64,000 nt of DNA from Deinandra increscens subsp. villosa. Lineage: Eukaryota; Streptophyta; Magnoliopsida; Asterales; Asteraceae. The notes under the pieces were generated by a model, which was not told the DNA's origin, did not search any database, and saw only the letters and a program-made list of their open reading frames with translations. The stretch spans positions 27,382,140 to 27,446,139 of the forward strand of contig JBCNJP010000003.1 of the NCBI GenBank assembly GCA_039602395.1, in the 5' to 3' direction. The position numbers and the translations under genes are program-made. This document shows positions 45,440 through 55,483 of this stretch, piece after piece (within the stretch, counting starts at the first letter, position 1; the number at the start of each line of letters is the position of its first letter).

Positions 45440-45765
45440 TTATTAATGATTACAACTTGTTTATCCAGAATGGTTGTTACAACTTTTCAGAATCGTACGA
45501 ATTATGTGGAAGCTATAAGTTTAATGCACATGTGTATTAAAGTTTTATGCACAACATACATATAATAAGCATATATATGAACACCACATTATTGCACATT
45601 TTTTAATGATTACAACTTGTTTATCCAGAATGGTTATTACAAATTTTCAGGACCATACAATTTATGTGGCAGCTATAAGTTTAACACACATGTGTATTAA
45701 AGTTGTAATGCACAACATACATATGAATAAGCATATATATGAACATCACATTAATGCACATGTAA
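45440..45765. repeat. 163-bp tandem repeat
   Basis: Two units, about 45440-45602 and 45603-45765, sharing GATTACAACTTGTTTATCCA, CACATGTGTATTAAAGTT and AAGCATATATATGAACA; about 88% identical. Confidence 0.8.
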
Positions 45766-45964
45766 ATTATAGCTGACATTCAGATAATACATACGAATTT
45801 CCGCTTAAATGTGAATTTCATATTAGTGCACATGTGCACTACATATGAAAAACTGAAATGCAAGAAGCTTCAATGAACTCTCTATGGATTTGAATTGAAT
45901 TGCAACTTGTTGAATAAGGAAAGAGGCAATGGATATGCCACGCAAGTTGTTGGAACAAATTATG

Positions 45965-46165
45965 AAAGATTAATACACATGTGCAATAAAATCAAATGTA
46001 CGAACTGTTTAGCGACTTTAATACATTTAGGCATAATACATCATTAAATGTACAAACTGTTTAATGACTTTAACACATTTAGGCATAATACATTCAATAA
46101 ACATCTTAAAAGTTTCAAAACATCGTAATAGTACACATGTGCAATAAAATCAAATGTGCAAATTG
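45965..46165. repeat. Short imperfect repeats with ACACATGTGCAATAAAATCA
   Basis: That 20-base word appears at about 45972 and 46133. A roughly 60-bp unit (TACAAACTGTTTAATGACTT, ACATTTAGGCATAATACAT) is repeated between them. Confidence 0.65.
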
Positions 46166-46559
46166 TTTTAAGTAATCTTCATCAAACATCACATCTAGAT
46201 AACTCTAAGGTATTCGGAACACAATCTTCACATATAGCATACATATCACTCAACCAAAGCTTCCTTGATCAAATCATACTCATCCATAACTGCTTCTCAT
46301 TTTTTCTTCATAAATCGGCATGTCAATTACTAAATTCCAAAAATAACATGTGTATAGACTTATGATGGTGTGTATTCTATAATATGTCACCTGCAATACG
46401 ATGATAAACATGGAAACTATTAATAATGCACATGTTCATCAGTAAATTACTTACGGGTAACATGTAATGATAGATGACTACACGGTGGTTAAAAATAGAA
46501 TAAATTATGCAAAAGTTACAATGTTCGTAAAAAACACACACACACTCCCACACACAAGA

Positions 46560-46885
46560 TAACATTAATACACATGACAATATTATTATAACCCATGACA
46601 TGATACCATTTATTGAGACTATTGCACACGTGCAGTATTATTATAATCCATCACATGATTACACTGCATGACATAATACCATTATTTGAGATTCTTGCAC
46701 ATGTGCAATATTATTATAATCCATAACATGATTATATTGCACGACATAATACCTTTATTTAAGTTTATTGCACATGTGCAATATTATTATAACCCATTTA
46801 ATGATTATACTGCACATGTGCAATATTATTATAATCCATGAGATTATACCATTATTTGAGATTATTGCACATGTGTAGTACATAT
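46560..46885. repeat. Palindromic minisatellite, block 2
   Basis: The same 70-75 bp unit and 14-bp palindrome as block 1, at least four to five further copies, same orientation, 1.5 kb downstream. One unit is shortened (46805-46845). Confidence 0.85.
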
Positions 46886-47670
46886 GAAATACAACGTGTT
46901 AACGAAGTTAAACACATGAAGGCATGTTAAACATATAAAATACTTATATAAAATAGTTTAAAAGTTTGAAAAAACACACGTGCGAACATTATTGCACATG
47001 TGTAGCAAACCTACAGACAATATTGCACATTTACAGCATCGTCGTTGTTATGAGTATAACCGTTTTTTGGATACGTCTTTTGTTAGTTAGACACCTAATA
47101 CAACAAAAAAAGTCTCAAAATTGGTTCAAAAATAGAAACAAAATACTTAATTTTCTCACACCCAAAATCTCAATAAATAAATAATAATCAACTTGTGGTG
47201 AATTGCGTACACATATATCAGTGACAAGACATAAAAAATAATACTAGTGCACGTGTGCAACATTACAGGATTTTAACTACAAATCATAAAATTTGCAGGC
47301 CCAACCAAATAATAACTAGAATTAGAACAAAAATTGTGGTCAAGGACTCAAACAGGTGTAGCTACTGAGTCGATTTAGGAAATACATACCAAAAATCAAA
47401 TCATAGGAGTTCGACGAGAAGGAAACCCCACTAAAGAAAATCGCAACTACAACATAGGAGGAATCCCACCGGAGTTGGTTTGGTGGTGCCTCTTCGTCAA
47501 CTGCGGCGGCGGCAGTGATGGCGGTGGTGAATCATGAGGAGGAAGACGTGAGTGGTGAGGTGATGGTATTATGAATGGATTAAAAGAAATATACGGACTT
47601 CCAATTATACCCTTCATTTAAGTTTGTTTTCGTGTTTTCGCAATAACATCTTGTTTTTATATGATCCTTC

Positions 47671-47672
<2 letters not shown>

Positions 47673-47712
<40 letters not shown>

Positions 47713-47718
47713 TATCTA

Positions 47719-47755
<37 letters not shown>
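47673..47755. repeat. (TA)n tract, right border
   Basis: Two (TA)n runs split by ACTATCTATACTAT, starting right after the right end of the candidate element. Confidence 0.95.
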
Positions 47756-47757
<2 letters not shown>

Positions 47758-47759
47758 AG

Positions 47760-50700
47760 AGAAAAGTCAATTGTTGAAAAATTAAGAGTTTTACAAGTTT
47801 TATAGCATTGTGTACAAGTTCTTAAAGCTTGAAAACTTAATATTAATCTTGAAACAGGTCCAAGTTCGAACCTTCCCACGGAAAGAGAATAAGGTTAAGA
47901 ATACCGGTCCAGAGAACCCCTTCCCAAATCTGAAAATTTTCGCCACCCCTAACCTATTTAAAGCAAGTCTGCATCGCTCTTTCTCCCCTCTCTTTATCAC
48001 AGACCTGTAATCGACGTTCCCTTCTCTTTATCACAGACCTGCTATCGATGTTCCCGCTCTTGAAATCCCTATTTCTGGAAACTGTGTGTGTCCCTTTCCA
48101 TCTACGCTTTTTTGCAGCAACCTCTTCATGGCAATTGATTCTTTCCATGGTGAAGAAAACACACGTCAAACGGTTGATATCATTTTGCTTCTGTAATCGA
48201 CGGTTCAAGCAATTTTTCAAACGGATTCAATGGCGATTTTGACTTGGATTGAGCCTATAAAGTCTCTTTCTTTGAGGGTGATGGAAGCCACATCCACAAT
48301 CTCTCAAACATCAATCTATTATTCGGTAATTTCCTCTTATTTTTTTATTTTTCCGAATTTTAAGAATTCTTATTTGTTTTGTTAACTTTGTTGCAGAATC
48401 GTCAATCAATCGATCTGCAGGGATTTGGGCTTTGAGAACTACATAATCGACAGTTTTTGTGGATAAATTTCAGGTTCGTGAACCATCTATGGGCTCCTAC
48501 TATTACCTGCTATTACCTGCTCACAATCAATTTGAGATCTGACTTGATATATGATCTTAATAACTTGATATGTGATCTTAATATTAAAATGCATTAACCT
48601 TATAACATGTTCATGTGTGATCTCTGATGGCAATTCATTATTGTTATGCCTTGGTTGTAAAATAAACATGTTCATGATGTTGTTTTTGTTAGAGAATTGT
48701 AAAAAGAAATGTGTACATTTGTTAAAGAGATTGCATATTAGTTTTAAAGTGGTTAGGAAATGCCAACATGAAGTTCTATTAGTAATGCCAACATGAAGTT
48801 CTGTTAGGAATTTTAAGATGAATGAGAGGATGATATAGCTTTACATGCACAGCTGTCATGGGTTACATCTATCTGCTTTAAACATCATTAACCAGCTGCT
48901 TTGTAACTTTAAAGCAAAACTTAAACCAGCTGCTGTTTAACATTAAGGCTTAACATCTCTAAACAGTTAAGTCTTCTTTTGAATTCATAACTTTCATGTA
49001 AGGTTTTTGTTTCACTTTGGTGCTAAAAGAAAATAGAAGTATGAGTTTGTAAACTAAACGGTCATAAGTGTGTGTATATATGTAAACTAAGTTTTATGGT
49101 GATGTATTAACTTCATGAGCTTACTGCCATAATTTTTTATGCTCATCTAAATGATGGCTTAACAACTCTAAATGGTTTACTCTAAACAGTTTTACAAGTC
49201 TAGCTTGGTTTTACTAACTGATTTTGTGGTAACTAACATGGACAAGAGTTGTGTGGGTTCACTGGTGTGCTAATGTATGGGTTCTTTTTTACAGGGCTGC
49301 TGAGTTGTGAGGCACTTTATGCTATCCGTAAGGCCGTTTTCTAAAACTGTTATGCTTTATGTTTGTCTGTATGGTTAGATTTGTCCACTGTGCATGAACA
49401 TATTTGAGTTTAGATGTATGTATGGTTAGATTTGTTCACTGTTTACATACATTTGGTTATTAAAATGCTTTTTAGGCTTTATGGGATTTTAGTTACTAAG
49501 CTTCAAACAAAATGGAACCCACCTAAATGGATCAAAATGGCTCATGTACTCTTATTAATGAATGTGATTTTAGTAGTGTGTAAGAAAAATAAGATTAGGA
49601 GTGTTCAACTTTTTATCCAACTTAGTTTTCTCAAGAGTTTGTTGCTTATAAGATGTATATATTTAGTGTAGGTTCATGGGTTATTGACCATCAATCTGAT
49701 TTTATAAAATAAACCAAACTGAAATAACCATTAATCTCATAAATTTTACAAAGTTTATATTTGTAGCTTCAAGGGCTGTTTGGTCATTATAGAAAGTGAT
49801 ATTAAACAAGGTCAGGGGCTGTTTGGTTAATAATCTGTTGGTTCAGGGTTTTTTTGGTTAAGTTCAGGTTCATTTGTAAAAGATATTGAAATATAGTATT
49901 TGTATATAATTTAAGGATTACTAAATGAATTAGTTAGAAGTTATAAACTAGATGACCCATTAATGCATTTTAAGGGTCTGTTTTAAAACTCAGATTATTT
50001 AAGGGGCTGCTTTAAGGGTCTGTTTTTAGACTAACTTGACAAATCTATGGTTATGCTTTGATTGAATTCTTTGTTGATGACAACTATAACCGTATATAGC
50101 TTTACATGCACAGCTGTCATGGGCACATCTATATGCTTTAAACATCATTAAACCGGCTGCTTTGTACAACTATAACCGTATATAACTTTTATGTTGATTC
50201 ATATAATGGCTTAGCTTCTGACAGATTTTTCAGTTCTAAATAGCTTTGTTTTCATGAAAAACATTATACTTTGTATGTTTATGCCATATATTCTTGATAA
50301 GCACATTCTAATATCTTGACCCATTAGTGTTTTGTACAATATAGTTAAAATTTAAATGCTTGGTTTAGTTTTTGGTATACTAGAACAGTGTTTTACAAGT
50401 GCTTAAAACGCAAGGGAAAAAGATAAACAAAGTACATGGTTCTTAGACATGTTTTATAAACTTTTGAAGCTCTTTTGGGTCTATTCTAAGCAAGTTTTAA
50501 TAGTGTCAATAGAGTGAACCTAATGTTTGTTTGTAGTTTTATTACAATGATGTTCCTTTTTTTACTGATTATTGGACAAACCAGTTTTTTGAATGGACAA
50601 CCCAGTTTTTTGAATGGACAAACCCGTTTTTAATGAACCATCAGTCACTTGATCTCTTATTACACAAACACAAACTGTGTTTTTAGTTATTTTCTCTAAT

Positions 50701-52960
50701 CGGTTTTGATTGGGGTAAAGTATTAGTAGGAAAAACTATTATGTTAAATATTTTAACATGTTTTTCTATTTCATATGTTTTGTGAAGTCAGTTAGCTTTG
50801 ACTCAGTTGATGATTTCCTATTTATTTTTTACTGCCATAATTTTTTATGCTCGTTTGAATTGAGCGCTATGTTAGAATGACCCATTTTGAATGCTATGTT
50901 AAAATGACCCATTTGGAGCTTTGTAAGACTTTTTTCTTTAGAATTTTAATTTTAATCACTAATCTAACAAGTTGGTCATTACTCATATGGTCAGAGTATA
51001 GAAAGTTAACCATAGAAAACTTGGTTCATGTAACAGTGTTTGTAAATGTAATCAGAAAATTTTAAACTCAAAACTAAACACAGTTACAATGTAAGCAAAT
51101 CTTATTTTTTGTGATTTAAGGGTAGGTTGTTGGGCAGTTTAGTTTAGTCGTAGCAAGAGAGTATAATTTTTAAAGATCCTTCTTATGAATCAGTATATTT
51201 CCTTCTTATGCATGAGTATTTGTTGCTCTTTTTGCACTGGTTTACACCCTTAGAGTTACTTTATCTTTTTGTAGCCGGTGACTGTACTTTTTAACTGATT
51301 CAAAATAGTTAACCATAGAAAACTTGGTTCATGTCATCGTTGACGAAATTAATTGTCAGTTGCAACATCGCCAGTAGAGTTTCATTTTATGAAAATGCTT
51401 TATATAACCTGCATCCCCGGAGTGTATGGTGTATATATATATTTTCTTAATGGATATTACATCTTATAAATCATGAACTCAAGATAGTCACCTGATGATT
51501 ACTGCTTACAATCACAACCACTGGCAACGTGTACCTAATTTTGCTCCAATGATACATACTTGATCTTACATATTTACCCTCTATTATTTTAATTAATACA
51601 CCACAAGTTTCAATTCTGTATGATAGGATGTATTTGAGTTCAGTATGTTGGGTTTATAATAATATCTACCAAGTTTGACCTCATAGCTGTGTTTGATAGG
51701 ATGTATTTTGTGATATCATTGATATAGTAATGTTATGTGAGAAGTTCTAAACATTTATAATATGTTTTATGTATCTATAGTTTTCTTAATGATAAGTTTT
51801 AGTTTAATAAAAATGGCATTGACTTGAGCCTATTTTCAAGTTCATCTCAAGTTCAAATCAAGTTCATCTTTCTTGGCAGTTTGACTTTAATAAAGTCAAA
51901 CAGGGCACTTGATCCTTCGACTAGCCTCATACTGATTTTAGTTATAGTTAAGTTAGGGCTGCATTGATAAAACCATCAAATTACCTTCTATGTTTTATGT
52001 CCATGAGTGCCCATCCAAAGTAGCCTTTTATTTGTGGAACCAGATTTTAACCATGTATTTTTGACTCATGGTTGTTAGAGGTCAAACTGTTGACCCTGTA
52101 TAATTTCTTGATGATATTTTGTTATGAATCTTCATATGTATTTGTTCTATCAACTGCTATCTATGTACAAGTATATAATTATGTGTATGTCATTACATAG
52201 CTATGATTATTATTATTATTATGCAGTTTGACTTTCTAAAAGTCAAACTGGTTGAGTATTACTTTTTAATTAACATTTCTATTGAATCCTTATGCAGATT
52301 TGGAATTCATCCGCAATACAATCAGATTTCGTAGAGGTATGTTTATTCAATTACTATACCGTTTTCATTGAATCCTTGCTTCTTATTTGTGCCTTAGCAT
52401 CAATCTTGAATGAGTGTTAATGTGATTGATTGAAATTTTGATATTTTGCATTCATATTTATCTCAATCATTTACTAACATATGGTAGCCTTTAAGTTACC
52501 TTGAGTTATTTGTTGATTAAAGTGTGTTTTTCAACCCATGTTTGTAATATGGTTTGAATGGTTTCTAATAAAAGATACAAACTTTCTTAATCTTCTAATA
52601 AAAGATACAAACTGCCATATGTTTGTTTGCAAGGGTGTTGAGTCTTTTGTTATAACTATCATAAACCGGCTTTTTATTTGTTTGCTTGGTGTATTTTTAT
52701 AGATTTTCATCTATTAGAGTCCTCTCTTGCTGCTGATAATTAGCTCTCGATGAGTCATTCATTCATCGTTTTTTACTTGCTTTTTAATTGTGCGTTAGCA
52801 TCATTTGTGAATGTGTGTTAATATGATAGATTAAAAATTAATATTCCTGCATTTAGATAGGAGTTCATTTTTAGATCTTTGTGTTTTTAAAGTGCATTTG
52901 GTTTCTATATTTTAGAATGAACATATATTATGTCTCTGTTTTTATGATCAGCTACAATTA
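47760..52960. other. AT-rich, intron-like DNA; possible leader of the Helitron RPA gene
   Basis: No long frame. 47990-48310 looks like a 5' region: a doubled TCTCTTTATCACAGACCTG (47989 and 48024), an ATG at 48230 with about 25 open codons and a donor-like TCGGTAATTTCC. Further exon-like pieces with TTGCAG or TATGCAG acceptors end at 48473 and about 52336. Dispersed repeats: an 80-bp unit with TTTACATGCACAGCTGTCAT (48840 and 50101) and a 26-bp repeat with AACCATAGAAAACTTGGTTC (51008 and 51310). Confidence 0.35.
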
Positions 52961-52963
52961 ATT

Positions 52964-54008
52964 ATGGACCCGCATTCTGTCGTTGACTCATTTTCGTCAG
53001 TCACACAATATGGAACTTGGTATACTTTGTCTTTCGTCTGGGTTGAGTTCGTTTTGTCTTCCGACCATGAAAACAAATTATGGATTAGTTTTCTTGACCA
53101 AAACGTAAGATTATATTTTCATATTTTAATTTTTTTATAAATATTTTGTGCTCTAATCACTATATTTATTAATATTTTTTTTTTGAGACAAAGAGTTGTG
53201 GGTTTCGTCACAAAAAAATTAATAAAACGCTACAAAAACATAAAACTGGTAGACAACATGTTTGTACTACATCGTTTCCAAATTGAGAGTTTCGTTTATG
53301 AAGAATGGTCGAGGCATGAAAACTACGTCTTATACGCGAGTGATTTGAAGATTTTGATTGGTGAACACACTCTACTTCTTCCTTTTACAAACGATATTCC
53401 AAGACGATTCCGTTTATATCCATTAGTGCCTTCTATAGAAACACTTGCGGACGACAAGACGTCTTTAAAACTAATTACCGGTACGTATAGGTACTTTTGA
53501 TACAAAAAGAATCTAATAGTACACTATGTAATATCACTAATTGTTAATATGTTGTAGATGTCTTAGGGAAGATAATACGTCATGAGCGACAATTTCTACA
53601 TTTTATTTTGGAACTTCAGGATGTTACGTAAGCCATTTTTCATATAAAAAAATTAAAATTAAATACTTAATTTTAGTTTCTTTATAATTACTAATTTTAT
53701 TATAAATTATATGTCACAGCGACAAAACAATACAAATATTTCTATACGACCCGTCAGAGGTTTTGTTGGTGAAGGCCTTTCGAGCAATGTTAGAGAAATC
53801 TATTGTCTACATATCTAGGGTTAAACGGGCTCGCAAGCATACAAGTACGTTTTAGTCTACATATATATTTTTATTTGAATAAAATCCGACTTCTCGCGTT
53901 AACCCAAATTTTACAATATATATTATATGTATGTCTTTAGTGAATATATTGGAGTCAACAAAGTATACCAAGATCGTCTATGAACCAGACATGCCAGAGG
54001 CTCACTAG
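52964..54008 (+). CDS. RPA70-like OB-fold protein of a Helitron (spliced)
   Basis: Similar to the N-terminal OB fold of plant replication protein A large-subunit relatives, single-stranded-DNA-binding proteins often encoded by plant Helitrons. Exons by canonical sites: possible exon 1 52964-53104 (donor GTAAGA); exon 2 from about 53188 to 53480 (GTACGT); exon 3 53558-53627; exon 4 53720-53844; exon 5 53941 to the TAG at 54006-54008. Exons 2-5 join in phase without a stop and give about 190 residues, including RVVGFVTKKLIKRYKN, FEIESF-like QIESF, PRRFRLYPLVP, DVLGKIIRHE and TIQIFLYDPSE. Exon 1 (MDPHSVVDSF) ends in phase 0 whereas exon 2 needs two carried bases, so the start is unresolved. Confidence 0.65.
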
Positions 54009-54304
54009 ATTAGGATTATGCGTTCTTAATACATTTTGGAATGTATTGTTTGTTTGGAATAGATGTGTTATAAAGTTATATAGATTATTAGTTTAGTTGC
54101 TTTTTATATGTACTATGCACAATTTATGTAATATTTGATGTCTAATATTATGTTTTTAGAAGCAATTTATGACTTTGCTTACATGTAGATTGTTGCATTT
54201 TTCATATTATATTTACTACTTAAATACTAATTGGTAGGTTAGCCATATCACCTATACTTTCCTTAATATAGACTAATTAGTTATTATTTGTGGTAAACAA
54301 AGGT

Positions 54305-55351
54305 ATGACAATGGTTGACCTTTCTGTTGAAATAATCGTGTTTGAGATATTAACGAGGGCGCCGGCGAAGGTTGTAGGTCGTTCTAAGTCTGTTTGTAAG
54401 GAATGGTATGCCTTACTGTCAAGACAAGACTTTGCAAAAATACATTGTTCCCGCTCATTAAATTCATCTAATCAAAGAATTCTTATGGTTAGCGACCTAA
54501 CATGCTCTATTCATCAAATCGACATTCGGTCATGTGATTATGGGCCAGGCACCATCGTTGATTTTCCATTCAATGACATCTCTATTCATTCACATTTGGA
54601 TGGATTTTTGTGCGTTTGCTTGGATTCTACGTTTGAGTTGCTTCTTTGGAATCCAGTCACCGGTGCTTACAAAAATTTGTCAACACCTGATTTTCATGGC
54701 ACTTATCAAAATAATCTTGATGCGGTTGGGTTGTACATTGACGCTTCTCAAGATTACAAGGTCCTGCATATTAAGCGTAGGTGTGGTGTATATGGCGCCC
54801 ATGTCTATTCGAGAAGACTTGACTCTTGGAGGAATATACCTTTCATAACAAGACCGGAGTACATTAGGCAGAGTTTCTATTGGTCATCCGGTACTTTATG
54901 CGGTGACACTCTATATTTCACGGTTTCTGAAAGCTACATTGACGGAGTAAACGTAGTGATTTGTTTTGATGTTAATTTGGAGCAGTTTAAGGAGATAAGC
55001 TTTCCACCAGTTCCTTGTAATGGAATTTATAAGGGAGAATTACTGAATGTAAAGAATGAACTTCACATGTTTGTCAGCACCGGCTATCGTGAGATGTCAA
55101 TCGATTTGTGGAAGATAGAAGGGGAATACTGGATTAAAGATTTCTCATGTTCTGGAATGATAACACTTGATGAATGGTGTAGCATGTCACATTTTATGAC
55201 AAACGGTAATTGGCAGTTGATGACTAAGCAGGGAAAGCTTTATGAAATCCAAGTCGATACGAAACCCTTCGAGTGTTTTTATCATCCTACTTGCTTTCGC
55301 CTAAAGAATGGTGCAATGTTTCTCGAGACCGTTGTGTCACAAACACTATAA
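54305..55351 (+). CDS. F-box protein with FBA-type C-terminus, intact ORF
   Basis: A 348-residue single-exon frame from ATG 54305 (MTMVDLSVEII) to the TAA at 55349-55351. The N-terminal 45 residues form an F-box (LSVEIIVFEILTRAPAKVVG, then CKEWYALLSRQDFAKIH), which binds Skp1 in SCF ubiquitin ligases. Then follow features of F-box-associated (FBA) beta-propeller-like domains: HLDGFLCVCL, LLLWNPVTGAYKNLS, YKVLHIKR, DSWRNIPF and SGTLCGDTLYFTV. Length is normal for the plant family and no lesion is seen. It lies 296 bp after the RPA-like stop and 132 bp before the Helitron Rep start, same strand. Target and function are unknown. It may have been captured by the Helitron. Confidence 0.88.
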   Translation: MTMVDLSVEIIVFEILTRAPAKVVGRSKSVCKEWYALLSRQDFAKIHCSRSLNSSNQRILMVSDLTCSIHQIDIRSCDYGPGTIVDFPFNDISIHSHLDGFLCVCLDSTFELLLWNPVTGAYKNLSTPDFHGTYQNNLDAVGLYIDASQDYKVLHIKRRCGVYGAHVYSRRLDSWRNIPFITRPEYIRQSFYWSSGTLCGDTLYFTVSESYIDGVNVVICFDVNLEQFKEISFPPVPCNGIYKGELLNVKNELHMFVSTGYREMSIDLWKIEGEYWIKDFSCSGMITLDEWCSMSHFMTNGNWQLMTKQGKLYEIQVDTKPFECFYHPTCFRLKNGAMFLETVVSQTL

Positions 55352-55483
55352 TTTCACTTTAAATTTTTGTTTTAATGTTCTGTATTAATGTATTCAGAAT
55401 TTGGTTGTCTATGAGGCTTTTAGAACAATATTGTCTTTTGTAACTCTCTTTTATTAAATTTACAAGGTAGTTTTCAATTTACA

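Larger units (their letters stand above)
43166..47672. mobile_element. Candidate (TA)n-flanked element with inverted ends
   Basis: Both edges abut long (TA)n tracts. Left end GGAAGAGGATAATTGGAAAAC; right end, read on minus, GGGAAGGATCATATAAAAAC, so the termini are imperfect inverted repeats. The Micron family of rice is a known microsatellite-targeting group flanked by (TA)n; the relation here is inferred only from structure. Contents: fold-back structure, two minisatellite blocks, exon-like patches. No transposase was seen. Confidence 0.4.

Noticed and set aside
44668..46885. Centromeric satellite
   Set aside because: Units are only about 70-75 bp, about ten copies, within a bounded block; no long homogeneous array.
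47460..47545. GC-rich patch as a coding exon
   Set aside because: Both strands give short frames with early stops; probably a 5' UTR-like remnant.
53183..53187. Start codon of the RPA-like protein at the beginning of the open frame (TTG)
   Set aside because: The frame simply opens in an intron end; the acceptor AG at 53186-53187 makes it an internal exon.
54290..54304. GTG start for the F-box protein
   Set aside because: An ATG at 54305 follows in frame just before the F-box; plants rarely use GTG.
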